Part shown: piece by piece, positions 23,029-34,469 of the stretch
How positions within the stretch are numbered: position 1 is the stretch's first letter
Layout of the letters: each line of letters begins with the position of its first letter
Notes under the pieces: generated by a model
The model's input: only the letters and a program-made list of their open reading frames with translations
What the model was told of the DNA's origin: nothing
The model's database searches: none
Position numbers and translations under genes: made by a program
DNA from: Lepas anatifera
Lineage: Eukaryota > Arthropoda > Thecostraca > Lepadidae
Length of the DNA: 64,000 bases
NCBI GenBank assembly: GCA_034440635.1
Contig: JAOTON010001276.1
Coordinates: forward strand, 124,001 to 188,000
Reading direction: 5' to 3'

Positions 23029-23619
23029 GCTAAACTACAGTGGCGTAAAATCTGTTTACATTCTGATGCATCAAATCCCATTAACTTGGGACCCACCGGG
23101 AACGTCAACTGTGGGACCCGGTACTATTTGGCGCGCAATTTTCTTACACAATCGCAATTTTCTGACAGCCTAGCCAGAGGGAACAAGTAGGCTCGAAGGC
23201 TAGAAGGATAGTACTGAGTTACGAAAACAAACGGCTCAGGTAATGTAGAGTCAAGGTCGGGTCAAGGGGAATCACAATGCACGTTTGACGCCTCCATGAC
23301 TCCCAGGAAGAGGAGAGCTATTCTAATCCCCTTCCGAGAGCCAGTAAGCCCGAATGCTAAACGGATAGTACCGGGTTACTAAGACCGACATATGAGCTCA
23401 TGTAGAGTCAGGGTCGGATCAAGGGGACACATTGCACGTTTCGGCGCCTCCATGACCCCCAGAAAGAGAACAGACGTCCATGAAGTCAGCAACAGATTGG
23501 CATTCGGATTCATTGACGGATTCGCCCGGAAAGGCGTCTCCTGCGATTTCGTTCCAATTCACACCATAGGCTCCCCGGGCTCTCAGCAATTCACTCCTAA
23601 AGTGATTTAGATCACATTC

Positions 23620-26020
23620 ACCCGTTCAACCGCTAGAGGTGGAGAAGTGAAATTCAATCGAAACGGCGTCTCATGCTATTTCAATTAAATTCACACCACA
23701 GGCTCCCCTTGTCCTCCAGAACTCATCCCTAAAGTGATTATGCGTCACATTCACCTGTTCACTCCCTAGAGGTGAAAAGTGAAAATCACCTGAAACGGCG
23801 TCTCCTCCGATTTCGGTAAAATTCACACCATAGCGTCGTCGGGCCCTCAGCAATTCACCCCTAAAGTGATTGTACGCCACATTCACTCGTTCACCCGCTA
23901 GAGGTGACAAACTGAAATTCACCCGAAACAGAGTCACTTATTTTGCTCAAATTCCTACCATAGGCTCTCTGGTCCCTCAGCAACTCATCGCTAAAGTGAT
24001 TTTCAGTCACATTCGTCCGTTCACCCTCTAGAGGTGAAAAAGTGAAATTCAACCGAAACGGCGTCTTCAGGGTCGGATTCAGGGACGGATTCACCCGAAA
24101 TGGCGTCGCCTGCAATTTAGCACAAATTCCATGTGCTCCTCGGGCCCTCAGAAATTCACCCTAGAGTGATTTTACGTCACATTCACCTGTTCTCACGCTA
24201 GAGGTGAAATAGTGAAATTCACCCGAAACGGCATCTCCAGCGACGTGTTCGCCCAAAACGGCGTCTCCTGCGATTTAGGTTAACTTCACACCACATGCTC
24301 CTCGGGCCCTCAGCAATTCACACCTGAATTGATTTTACGTCACATTTACCCGTTCATCCGCTAGATGTGAAAAATGAAATGCCGGAATGGCGTCTTCAGC
24401 GGTCGGATTCAGCGACAGATTCGCCCAAAATGGCGTCTCGCTGTGATTTAGCTAAAATTCAAACCATAGGCTCGTCGAGCCATTAGCAACTCACTTCTAA
24501 AGTGCTTATACGTCACATTTACCCGTTCACCCGCTAGAGGTGAAAAGTGAAATTCACCTGAAACAGCGTCCCCTGCAATTTAGCTCAAATTCACACAATA
24601 TGCTCCATGGGCCCTCAGCAATTCACACCTGAATTGATTTTACGTCACATTTACCCGTTCACCCGCTAGAGGTGAAAAAGTGATATTCACCAGAAATGGT
24701 GTCTCCTCCGATTCTGCTCAAATTCACACCATATGCTCCTCGGGCCCTCAGCAATTCACCCCTAAAATGATTATACATCACATTCGCCCATTCACCCGCT
24801 GGAGGTGAAAAAGCGAAATCCACCCGAAAAACGGAGTCTCCTTCGATTTTGCTCGAATTGACACCATAGGCTCGTCGCGCCCCCAGCAACTCACCCCTAA
24901 ATTTATTTTCGGTCACATTTACTCGTTCACCCGCTAGAGGTGAAAAAGTCAAATTCACATGAAACGGCGTCTCCTCTGATTTCGCTCAAATTCACACCAA
25001 AGGCTTTTCGGGCCCACAGCAACTCACCCCTAAAGTAATGATACGTCACAATTACCCGCTCATCTGCTAGAGGTGAAAATGTGAAATTCACCCGATTTGG
25101 CGCCTCTTGCGATTTAGCTTAAATTCACAACATATGCTCCTCGGGCCCTCAGTAACTCACACCTAAAATGATTTTATGTCACATTTACCAGTCATCCGCT
25201 AGAGGTGAAAAAGTAGGATTCACCCGAAACGGCGTCTTCAGCGGACGGATTCAGCGACGGATTCGCCTAAAATGGCGTCTCGCTGCGATTTAGCTAAAAT
25301 TCACACCATATGCTCTTGGGGCCCTAAGCAATTTACCCCCAAACTTATCATACGTCACATTCACCCGTTCACCTGCTAGAGGTGAAAAATTGAAATTCAC
25401 CCGAAACAGCATCTTCAGCGACGGATTCGCCCAAAATGGCGTCTCCAGCAATTTAGCTTAAATTCACACCATACGCTTCTCGGGACCTCAATAATTCACA
25501 CCTAAAGTGATTTTACGTCACATTTACCCGTTCATCCACTAGAGGTGAAAAATTGAAATTCACCCGGAACGGTGTCTCCTCCGAGTTTCGCTCAAATTCA
25601 CACCATAGGCTTGCCGGGCCCTCAGCAACTCACCCCTAAAGTGATGATACGTCACATTTACCCGTTCGTCCGCCAGATGTGAAAATGTAAAATTCACCCA
25701 AATTGGCGTCTCCTGCGATTTAGCTAAAATTCACACAATATGCTCCATGGGTCCTAAGCAATTCACACCTGAATTGATTTTACGCCACATTTACCCGTTC
25801 ACCCACTAGAGATGAAAAGTGAAATTCACCCAAAATGGCGTGAGCTCCGATTTCGCTCAAATTCACACTATAGACTCATCGGGCCCTCAGTAACTCACCC
25901 CTAAAGTGATTATACGTCACATTCACCCGTTCACCCGCTAGAAGTGAAAAAGTGAAATTCACCCAAAACGGCGTCTTCAGTGACAGGTTCAGCGACAGAT
26001 TCGCCCAAAATGGCTAATTT
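23620..26020 (+). repeat. Satellite array, plus-oriented half, about 17 units
   Basis: The landmark GCTAGAGGTGAAAA recurs near 23,630, 23,762, 23,898, 24,029, 24,196, 24,359, 24,533, 24,665, 24,796, 24,932, 25,065, 25,197, 25,372, 25,541, 25,672, 25,806 and 25,938. Spacing falls into two classes, about 131-136 and about 163-175 bases. The longer units carry an extra 35-40 bases around GGATTCGCCCAAAATGGCGTC. Each unit contains four TTCACCC or TTCACACC subrepeats about 33 bases apart and one ACGTCACATT. Open frames across units are artefacts. Confidence 0.9.
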
Positions 26021-27410
26021 TTCACCTCTAGTGGGTGAAAAAGAAAAAATCCCAACTTCACTTTTCACCTCTAGTGGGTGAACGGGTAATTGTGACGTAT
26101 ATTAACCTTAGAGATGAGTTGCTAAGGGATCGAAGAGCCTATGGTAGGAATTTGAGCAAAATCGAAGCCGCCGTTTCGGGTGAATTTCACTTTTTCACCT
26201 CCAGTGGGTGAACGGGTGAATATGACGTATAATTTTTCTAGGGGTAAGTTGCTTGGGGGCATGGGGAGCCTATGGTGTGAATTTGAGCAAGATCGCAGGA
26301 GTCGCCGTTTCGGATGAATTTCAGTTTTTCACCTCTAGCAGGTGAACGGGTGAATGTGACGTACAATCACTTTGGGGGCGAGTTGCTGGGGGCCCGAAGA
26401 GCCTAAAGTGTGAATTTGATCAAAATAGCAGGGGACTCCGTTTCGGCTAAATTTGACTTTTTCACCTCTAGTGGGTGAACGGGTGAATGTAAGGTAAAAT
26501 AACTTTCGGGCTGAAATGCTGAGAGCCCAAGGAGCCTATGTTGTAAATTTGAGCGATATCGGAGGAGACGCCGTTTCGCTTGAATTTCACTTTTTCACCT
26601 CGGTTGGGTGAACGGGTGAATGTGACGGAATATCACTTGAGGGGTGAGTTGCTGCGGGCCTGACAAGACTATGGTGTAAATTTGAGAGAAATAGCAGGAG
26701 AGTCCGGTCCGGGTGAGTTTCACTTTTTCATCTCTAGCGGGTGAACGGGTGAATGTGACGTATAAATACTCTAGGGGTGAATTGCTGAGGGCATGGGGAA
26801 CCTATGGTGTGAATTTGAGCGAGATCGCAGGAGACGCCGTTTCCGGTGAGTTTCACTTTTTCATCTCTAGCGGGTGAACGGGTGAATGTGACGTATAAAT
26901 ATTCTAGGGGTGAATTGCTGAGGGGCATGGGGAACCTATGGTGTGAATTTGAGCGAGATCGCAGGAGACGCCGTTTCGGGTGAATTCCAGTTTTTCACCT
27001 CTAGCGGGTGAACGGGTGAATGTGACGTACAATCACTGAAGGGATGAGTTGCTGAGGGCCCGAAGAGCCTATGATGTGAATTTGAGCAAAATCGGAGACC
27101 CTGTTTCGGGTTAATTTTATTTTTTCACCTCTAGCGGGTGAACAGATGAATGTGACGTATAAACATTTTAGGGGTGAGTTGCTGAGGGCCCGACGACGCT
27201 ATGGTGTGAATTTGACCGAAATCGGAGGAGACGCCGTTTCAGGTAAATTTCACGTTTTCACCTCTAGCGGGTGAACGGGTGAATGTGACCTAAAATCACT
27301 TTAGGAGTGAATTGCTGAGAGCCCGAGGAGCCTATGGTGTGAATTTGAACGAAATCGCAGGAGAAGCCTCTCCGGGCGAATCCGTCCCTGAATCCGAATG
27401 CCAATCTGTC
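26021..27410 (-). repeat. Satellite array, minus-oriented half, about 10 units
   Basis: The same unit in reverse: TTTTCACCTCTAGCGGGTGAACGGG recurs near 26,066, 26,197, 26,328, 26,461, 26,594, 26,729, 26,860, 26,995, 27,125 and 27,257, at 130-135 base spacing. No long-class units are present here. The orientation switch is at about 26,013-26,050, where two inverted CACCTCTAGTGGGTGAA copies flank an A-rich spacer. Confidence 0.9.
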
Positions 27411-28333
27411 GCTGACTTCATGGACGTCTGTTCTCTTCCTGGGGGTCACGGAGGCGCCAAAACGTGCATTGCGATTCCCCTTGACTCGACCTTGACTCTA
27501 CATGACCTGAGCCGTCTGTTTTCGTAACTCAGTACTATCCTTCTAGCCTTCGAGCCTACTTGCTCCCTCTGGCTAGGCTGTCAGAAAATTGCGATTGTGT
27601 AAGAAACTTACGCAATCGAATACCAAATCGATTGGTCCCACAGTTGACGTTCCCGGTGGGTCCTAAGTTAATGGGATTTGATGCATCACAATGTAAACAG
27701 ATTTTACGCCACCGTAGTTAAACCCCTAATAACACAGCAATATTGTCACAATGTTGTGAAAATGTTACGCATATATTGTGACAACATTGTCCAACGTTGC
27801 CGGAATATTTTTGTGGACACTGGACAATGCTGTGACTATATGTCGGGACAACATTACGGGAAGTCAAATGCTGGTATAATTCCTGTATTTAATATAAAAT
27901 CCCTACAAAAACATGTTTTTATGGTATTATTGTTACGCAAGAGTTTCCAAATACTCCTGTCTCCTTTGCCAGACAAATGATTCCTTGCCATAATGCCTTG
28001 TTGTGATAGCAATGTTGCAAAATATTGCAACAATGTTATTTGGGGCATTATTGCTTGGTAAATATTGCTACAACATTGTTGCAATATTATGGCAATATGG
28101 TTAACATATTGTTTTGTTTTTGTGACAATGTTGTAAAAAAATTGCCTCGTTTTTGCTACAATGTTGTGGATATCTTGCGGATATGTTGTGTAGATGTTGA
28201 TATGACAACATACCTACCTGCAATATTGGTTTTTAATATAGCTGTAATATTGCTTCCTAATATCGTGGGAATGTCCACTTTACTGATCGTAGTCACATTT
28301 GTTCGAGTCCGTCAGGAAGAAGGCTGGAGTTTC

Positions 28334-28491
28334 CGTTGAGCAGTTTATTACAGTCGGACGATATGAATACATTGCGGCCGGCCAGTACTGCTCGCAGACG
28401 ACCCGACCCGTAAGGCATTGAGTAATTTATTGCAGTCGGACGATGTGAACACACGGGGCCAGCCAGTGCCGCGAGCAGACAGCCCGACCCA
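28334..28491. repeat. Two tandem copies of an approximately 80-base repeat
   Basis: Units contain TTGAGCAGTTTATTACAGTC, then GGACGAT(G/A)TGAA and end in CCCGACCC. A third copy lies at about 29,268-29,350, on the far side of the LTR element, so the LTR element splits the array. Their position upstream of a promoter-like stretch (29,370-29,460) would suit enhancer repeats of an LTR, but this is a guess. Confidence 0.6.
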
Positions 28492-29262
28492 TGTTATAAT
28501 CCCGTTTTGCTCTGCGGCTTTGTCTCGCGCGCACATAAATACTCAGTGCAGTAGCAGGCTGTATTAGGCCCGACTCCCGAGCACCGACTGCTGTGGCCAC
28601 AAGCATGCAAACACACACCGGCCACGGTCACCGCCGCCGGCCAAGCCCGGCAGGGGCAGCGCAAGCACGCCGGCCGGCGGGGGATCACAACATCTCCCCC
28701 CGACGATTGCTGCATATAATTAACATGAACCTCTTGATGGGACCAAACGCAGCAGCAACTCGTCTTCACACACATATGCGAATAGTTTGAAACACACTAA
28801 TCATACGAGCGGTCGTTCCAGCGGACCTGGAGGCGCTGGGGCAGCCGACGGGCGCGTAGGCTGGATCTGTCTGGCTGGCCTGGGCCGGAAGCTGTGCCTG
28901 TTGTAGCGACACCACACGCTCCATCATTGGTGGGAGTCGCTCCTCCCGCTCCGCCGATAGCTGCGCCTGTTGCAGCAAAAGCTGAGAGAGTTTCTCCACA
29001 TCAACCATATTAGCACTGAAGCGCAGAACAAGAGGAGCGAAAACTAAACACTAACATAATTCACGACCGTGCCATGTTATAATCCCGTCATGCTTTGCGG
29101 CTTCGTCTCGCGCACACTTAAATGCTCTGTGCAGTAGCACGCTGTATTAGGCTCGACTCCCGAGCACCGACTGCCGTGACCACATGCATGCACACCGGTC
29201 ACCGTCGCCGGTCAAGCCCGGCAGGGGCAGCGTAAGCACAACGGCCGGCGGGGATCACAACA
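28492..29262 (-). mobile_element. Miniature LTR retrotransposon, internally deleted
   Basis: On the minus strand: a 5' LTR 29,262-29,075 and a 3' LTR 28,692-28,492, each starting TGTTGTGATCCC and ending GGGATTATAACA. Right after the 5' LTR comes TGGCACGGTCGTG, a TGG-type primer-binding site. Just before the 3' LTR is a purine tract (CGGGGGGAGA, 28,701-28,693). Only about 380 bases lie between the LTRs. A 5-base target duplication is not visible (flanks ACCCA and ATGAG). It has the layout of a TRIM or deletion derivative of a Ty3-like element. Confidence 0.75.
28766..29008 (-). pseudogene. Truncated gag start inside the miniature LTR element
   Basis: An ATG at 29,008, 66 bases after the 5' LTR, opens a frame starting MVDVEKLSQLLLQQAQLSAE, then Gln-rich heptad-like sequence. 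Gag proteins of many Ty3-like elements begin with a similar short acidic then Gln-rich helix. The frame ends after about 80 codons with no capsid or knuckle sequence, so most of gag and all of pol are gone. Confidence 0.5.
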
Positions 29263-29369
29263 ATGAGGCGTTGAGCAGTTTATCGCAGTCGGACGATGTG
29301 TACACACGCACCCGGCTAGTGCCACGTGCAGACTACCCGACCTGTGAGGCGGGTCAGGCCACGGTTAAT

Positions 29370-29465
29370 GCCATGACGTCACGCCTGACATGCCATCTCA
29401 TTGGTTGGCGCCGGTCCGGTGACATGGTCGGCGCGGAGCACCGAGTGGTGCGAATATACAGAACC
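29370..29465 (+). promoter_or_regulatory. Promoter-like cluster: CRE, inverted CCAAT, TATA-like
   Basis: A full TGACGTCA palindrome at 29,374-29,381, ATTGG near 29,400 and a TATA-like ATATACA near 29,454 occur in the usual order. The same trio is found in the LTR-like sequence at 63,098-63,964. It may be the U3 of a second, unrecognised LTR element. No transcript evidence. Confidence 0.35.
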
Positions 29466-30348
29466 CGCACAACGTTGTGAGATAAGACGTGTGACCAAAC
29501 CAAACAGTGACAAAAATAGAAGAATTAGCCGGTGGAAAAATTGAATTAGTCTGCGGAAGGTCTCGCAGCTTTGAGGGAGACACACTTTCACCAGGGCTTG
29601 TCGGTGTTGGATTGTGGCGCAACTGTCCTTTATTTTCCATCCCCATCATCTCTGACAGTCCAGATGAAATTATCGAGTGCACTCAACTTCCATTGTTACA
29701 ATGTTCCCGCTACAACATTGTCACAAGGTTATTTCGAAATTTTGCTGCAATATTGTTTTCACACCATCGTCACAAACATTGTTTTCATAACATCGCCGCA
29801 ATGACAACAAAATATGCGTTGCTGGACCCACAATATACCGCCTAAATTTTCAAACGTCGCACCCAGAACTGAATGTCTCGCTGCACTAGTTTTATTATAA
29901 CATAAGTATGCCAATATATTGTTTTTGGAATATTGTTACAATAATGCTGTCACAATATTGCTGCAAAGTTGCTGTGGAAACATTGTCACAATGTTGCACT
30001 AACAATGTTTTTATCGTTTTTATTCGATATTGAGGGACTGCTTGGAACACTGGATCAAACATGACTATGCCGAATTTCAAAACATGCATTTTCTTCACAA
30101 ATACCTCTTGGTTGTATCAACAACATTGTAGAAACATTTATACAATATTGCCGCCCCTACGTTGAGTTCAGGCGTTCTGAGCACCTTGTTTGGTTGTATC
30201 TACAATGTAGGCTACATATTGAGACAATATTACACCCACAATTGTTTTGCCCACAATATTGTGACAATGTTAAAGCAAATGTTGTGATGACAATATTGTT
30301 TAGACAAGATATTCACGATCATTGTCACAATGTTGTGTGCTACTAGGG

Positions 30349-30683
30349 CCATGCCAGTTCTCGGAGCCGTCCCGGCCCGCTAGAGATGGAATCGTGGGTC
30401 ACCGCTATTGATGACCTCCACAATCGGCCCCCGAAGAGTCCACCAAGTTACCACCACTACCATCGATCCTGCACACAGCACGTCGTCCCGGAGCCGTACG
30501 GGTCGTCCCCCTGTGAGGTTTGCGCTAAGTAGTGCACGGACTTCTCAGGTCGCCAGTAAAGTAAAGAATATTCGCCAACCCATCTTTAACCGGAGCCAAC
30601 CCGTCTTCCACAGCAGTGCGCCAGCTTGGTCCGTTGAAGGAGATGTGACAGGGCCACGCCGCCACAGACCACGTTGCGAGGTC
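30349..30683. repeat. Unique palindrome-arm block, right copy
   Basis: Reverse complement of 22,694-23,028. Its outer end joins LINE-A through a short new inverted repeat (see 30,658-30,692) instead of the 3.1 kb found on the left. Confidence 0.7.
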
Positions 30684-30692
30684 TGTGGCGGC
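30658..30692. repeat. 13-base perfect hairpin at a rearrangement junction
   Basis: GCCGCCACAGACC at 30,658-30,670 and its exact complement at 30,680-30,692 are separated by nine bases. The left arm has only one of the two stems, so the other arose when about 3.1 kb was lost between LINE-A and the inner block. This is the signature expected of a short-range template switch during repair. Confidence 0.7.
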
Positions 30693-30699
30693 AATCACG

Positions 30700-31699
30700 G
30701 GCCTTCGCGGCAGCAGACGAGGCAGCGCGCCGCAAGGCACGCCGGGTCCGCGCACTGCTGACATTGGCGGGAGGGAAGACGGCCGATGCGGTACAGGTAC
30801 TGTCTGGAGAGCCCCCAGTGACCTGTCCTCAGCTGGTGCACGTTGACGGCGTCTTCCCGGCTCTCGGTGAGGACCAGCGTCGGCATCCGGTCCCCCATGA
30901 TGCGCCTGAACAGGCTGTCCGACCAGCAGCATGGCCAGGCCCTGGAGGCGGCGCGGTCGACAGCTCGGGTGAGGCTGCCCACTGAAGGAACGTATCTTAT
31001 TCCCTGACCACAGCTTGGAGGCGAAGGTGCCACACCGACGCGCCCAACGTGGTCTGCTAGGCGCCGGCGCCGCTCGCAAGAGTCGACAGGGCAGCCTAGG
31101 AGTCCGTGCAGAGGACGATGGGGCACTCAGCTGGGGCGCTCCCCATCTCCAGCAGCTTCTCCAGCGCCGCTCGGATGGCGACGAGCTCGGCGCGCGTGCT
31201 GCTGCACAGCCTCCCGGCCGAGACGGTGACCAGGTGCTCATCCCCAGAGGGGAGCACAATGAGGGCCCTCCTCCGCCGGCACTCACTCCTCCTTCCGCAG
31301 AGCCGTCACTCCAGACACAGGTGGCCTGGTCTGGCAGGGTGGACAGGTGCTCCTCCGCGGCGGCACGGCGGCGCGCATCCGGCACCCCTCGCAGGGCGTC
31401 CGGGCCGACATCCAGGCAGATGTGGACGCGAGTCGTATCCACCCAAAGGGGGATGGTGACGTGCAGCCTTGCTTCGATGGGAACGTCGGACGCCCCCGCT
31501 CTCTCCAGCGCCCTCGCACCAACAGCCCGCCAGCCGGTGGTGGTGATCAGGCGCTGAGGGGCGGTAGACTCCGCCGTCACGAGGAGTGGGTCATCCTTGC
31601 GTTTCGTAGGGCTCGGGCCGAACCTGCCAGTCTTGCTGCTAGCACCTGACGACGCACCCTGATAGCCGTGAGGCCCGCTTCTGCCAGCAGCGAGTGACG
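30700..31699 (-). pseudogene. LINE-A RNase H and Cys-rich end, right copy
   Basis: Contains WSDGSAEGGVSAGGGG, then TVSAGRLCSSTRAELVAIRAAL (a strand and helix the left copy has partly lost), then CTDS followed by a TAG stop, and a second TAG soon after. NVHQLRTGHWGLSRQ and CQQC, CLVC follow. The shared stops show that it was already a pseudogene before duplication. Confidence 0.8.
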
Positions 31700-34335
31700 A
31701 AGGGTGCTGACAGGGCATCCGGTGATAGCTCGGGCGCAGGCCCTGAGTTCGCAATCGGGAGCTCCACGTGTGACTCCGACGCAGCGGGCAGCCATGCAGC
31801 GGCGGCGTACTCCATGGCGCCGCGCACGTAGCCGCTAGCCACAGTGCGAAGTTGTGGCTCTCTAAGCCCCCAGGAGCGGCCCGCCATCCTACGTAGCTGA
31901 GCGATGCGGGGCTTTTCTTTCTTGCGAAGGTTGAGGCAATGTTGCCCGAAGTGAAGCTGCCTGTCGAAGGTCACACCGAGGAGCTTCAGATGCCGCCCAC
32001 CTCTGACGTCAGCGCCGTCCACCTTGATGGAGAGGTTCTGAGCGCCCTGGAAGCGCTGGGACAGAACGAGCACCTGCGTCTTGGATCCCGCGATGGTCAT
32101 CTTCCAGTCCCGAGCCCACTTGACCATGGTGTCAGCAGCCTGTTGGGCGTGCTCTCTGGCGATGTCGACGGTGCACCCCGTGCTCAATGTAGCCGTATCG
32201 TCGGCGTACATGTACACAGGGGTGCTCGGAACGGGCCCCACTGCATCCACCAGGTCCGCCGCCCAGAGGGTGAACAGGGTCGGCGCGAGGACCGAACCCC
32301 TGCGGTAGCCCGGCGCGGAAGATGCGGCCGGAGCTGCGCACCCCGTTCACCTCCGCGCAGGCGCGGCGGTCGCGCAGGAACTGGAAGACCCAGGAGGCCA
32401 TACACTTGGGGAGGTGGCACAACATCTTGAGCAGTAACATCCGGTGGTCGATCTTGTCATAACTGCGGGAGAAATCATAGGCGACGAGGACGAACCTGGC
32501 GGCAGTTTTGCCGTCTGACGGGCGGTCTCGCGGCCTCGGGAGGTTAAACCCGTCTTGGAATTCTTGGGTGAGTCGTCCCAGGTTCTCTTCAGCGGATCGG
32601 CCGCGCTTGAAGCCGACCTGTTCCTCTGGGATTGTCCCGTCCCTCTCCAGCAGGTGGGTTAGCCTCGCTCCGACCATCCGCTCGGCCAGCTTCGCGATGT
32701 GGCTGGTAAGTGAAATGGGCCCGAAACTGGAGACGTCTTGTGGGTTCTTCCCTGCTTTCAAGATCGGTATGATGGTCGCCCTCCTCCATGCATTAGAGAA
32801 CACTGAGGTGCGCCACGGGCAGTTGATGAGGTGCAGAAGGGCATCCTGGCCTGCTGGTCCCAGGTACCGAAGGTGCTCCGTGCACACGTTATCGTGACCG
32901 GGCGCTTTCTTGGACCTCATCTTCTTAATCTGGTCCAGCATCTCATCTCTGCTGAAAGGCTGGCAGGAGCTGTCACAGGGGCATGGACGTGACCACGCTG
33001 CGCACAGTGAGGTCTTTGGGGCTCGGTCACGCCTCCGGTGGCGGGTGTGCTTGCTCACGAGGGAGTACTCGCGAGCGAAGGCCTCGGCCTTGGCTCGGTC
33101 CTCCACAGCGACACGGCCGCAGTCGCCGTTGACCGTCTGGCCGGGGCATACGTCCCGCGCGCCCCCTCCATCCGCCTCATAATATTCGTGACGCAGCCAA
33201 TGGCCGCGGGCCTGTTCAGCTCCTCGTGGACAAAATACCGGAAAGAGCGCCGTCTTGCCTCCTCCTCGGCCTCTGCGGCTCTTCTCTTGGCGGCCTTCCA
33301 TCGGTCCGTGGTTTCCCTTGAGGGGACCCGATGAATAGCGATCCTCGCCGTCCGGCGCTCCACCACCGCACTGGCCAGCTCCGGGTCGAGGGCCCAGGGT
33401 ACGGGGTCGGCACGGGCTCCGCGGGGGATCCTGCAGGAGCTCGCTTCGAGGATGGCGTTCGTCAAGCGCGTAGCCATTCCCTCGACCGGCAGGTCCGGCG
33501 TAACAGTGCCAGCCACCGCCTCATCACAGTCGGCGGTGAAGCCAGTCCAGTCAGCCTTGTGGAGGGCCCAGCGCGTCTTCCTGATACGCCGGGGGCGACT
33601 GCCGGCCACCGACACCGACACCACCTGGGGCAGGTGGTCGCTTCCAAGGTCGGTGCTAACCGACCACGTACAGCGGCGCACCAAGTCTTGGTGGGCCATG
33701 GCAATATCCGGGGCCGAGGGGCGAGTATCCACTCCATAGCTGGCACGGGTGGCAGCGCCGTTGTTGAGGATTCGCCAGTTCTTGCGCAGGGACCAGCCAT
33801 GTATCAGGCGGCCCACCCTGTCCGGGTCTAAACAGACGACATCCAAGGCAGGGTGGTGTCCGTTCACATCCTCCATGATGAGGGTCGGGTCGCCAGCAGG
33901 GAAGGCCTCGAGGGAGAAGTTGTTCACCCGCTCGTCCCCGCCAGACGAGCGTATAGGCGGGCGGTAGATGTTGAAGATGTCGATGGTGGGTGAAATCAGT
34001 CTCTTGGGTGCGCTCAACATGACTCTGACGGCGCACCATTCGGTTGTGTCGTCTTGAGGCTGGAGAGGCGACTCTTCGATGACACTGAAGTTGAGGCCGT
34101 CTCTAACGAGGATTGCGACGTCCCCTCCACAGACAGGCCCCACGACCCTCCTGCCTCTAGCCCTTCGCGAGATAGCGGCGGTCTGAAACACCGGGACCGA
34201 TAGGGACTTTCCAGCCAACCGAGCCTCATGGATAGACACCACGTCCGTCCTGACGTCCGATAGCCAGCGGCTGAGCTCCGCGGTCTTGTTGCGGACCCCC
34301 TCCGCGCTCCAACTGGCAAGCAGCAGTCGGCCTCG
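31700..34335 (-). CDS. LINE-A endonuclease and reverse transcriptase, right copy
   Basis: On the minus strand the endonuclease (IHEARL, MEDVNGHHP, SAPDIAM, DLGSDHLP) reads straight into the RT N-terminus. It keeps the consensus Asp of SDHLP that the left copy has changed to Asn. Frame breaks: near 33,170, where a G run is one base shorter than on the left, and near 32,300, where an extra T turns GLPQGSV into GLPQGFG. The RT core (YDFSRSYDKIDH, MYADDTATL) is otherwise kept. Left and right copies break at different places, always in base runs, so these may be base-calling errors. Ends at the junction with RNase H. Confidence 0.8.
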
Positions 34336-34469
34336 GGTCTGGCATTTGTGGCAGTATCACCGGTACTTGGCTCGTCGGCTGAAGCCACCCTGAGGGCCCG
34401 TTCCGCCGCGATCGCGGTTTCCCCCAACGGCGGGCCTCCCGGCGGGGGCGGTGGAGTCACTTATCTACG

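Larger units (their letters stand above)
23029..27723. repeat. Inverted satellite core (foldback-like) at the palindrome axis
   Basis: Two arms of tandem repeats face each other. The outer 300-400 bases of each arm are unique and inverted (about 23,029-23,480 against 27,420-27,723), and the left arm carries a second tandem copy of part of that block (about 23,185-23,340 and 23,342-23,480). The arrays lie between. The design resembles Foldback elements: long inverted repeats made of tandem subunits with no coding capacity. Its outer limits are not set independently, because the flanking blocks are inverted as well. Confidence 0.75.
27724..30348. mobile_element. AT-rich element with ACAATGTTGT repeats, right arm only
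   Basis: It separates two blocks that are contiguous in the left arm at 23,028/23,029, so it is an insertion. The ends are short inverted repeats, CCCTAATAACACA at the left and CCCTAGTAGCACA on the opposite strand at the right. No target duplication is visible against the empty site. The outer parts (27,740-28,270 and 29,690-30,330) are packed with imperfect palindromes of ACAATATTGT or ACAACATTGT type. The GC-rich middle (about 28,330-29,480) holds a small LTR element and other inserted DNA. No transposase; superfamily unknown. Confidence 0.65.
30700..34335 (-). mobile_element. LINE-A, right copy (uninterrupted)
   Basis: Mirror of the left copy without LINE-B and LINE-C: endonuclease, RT, RNase H and Cys-rich end in about 3.6 kb. 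It stops inside the Cys/His cluster at about 30,700 (after the CLVC pair), so the last roughly 200 bases are missing. It shares the RNase H stops with the left copy. Confidence 0.85.

Noticed and set aside
23620..27410. CRISPR-like array or coding repeats in the satellite
   Set aside because: Units are contiguous and similar along their whole length, with no unique spacers, in a eukaryotic context. Frames across them reflect the period.
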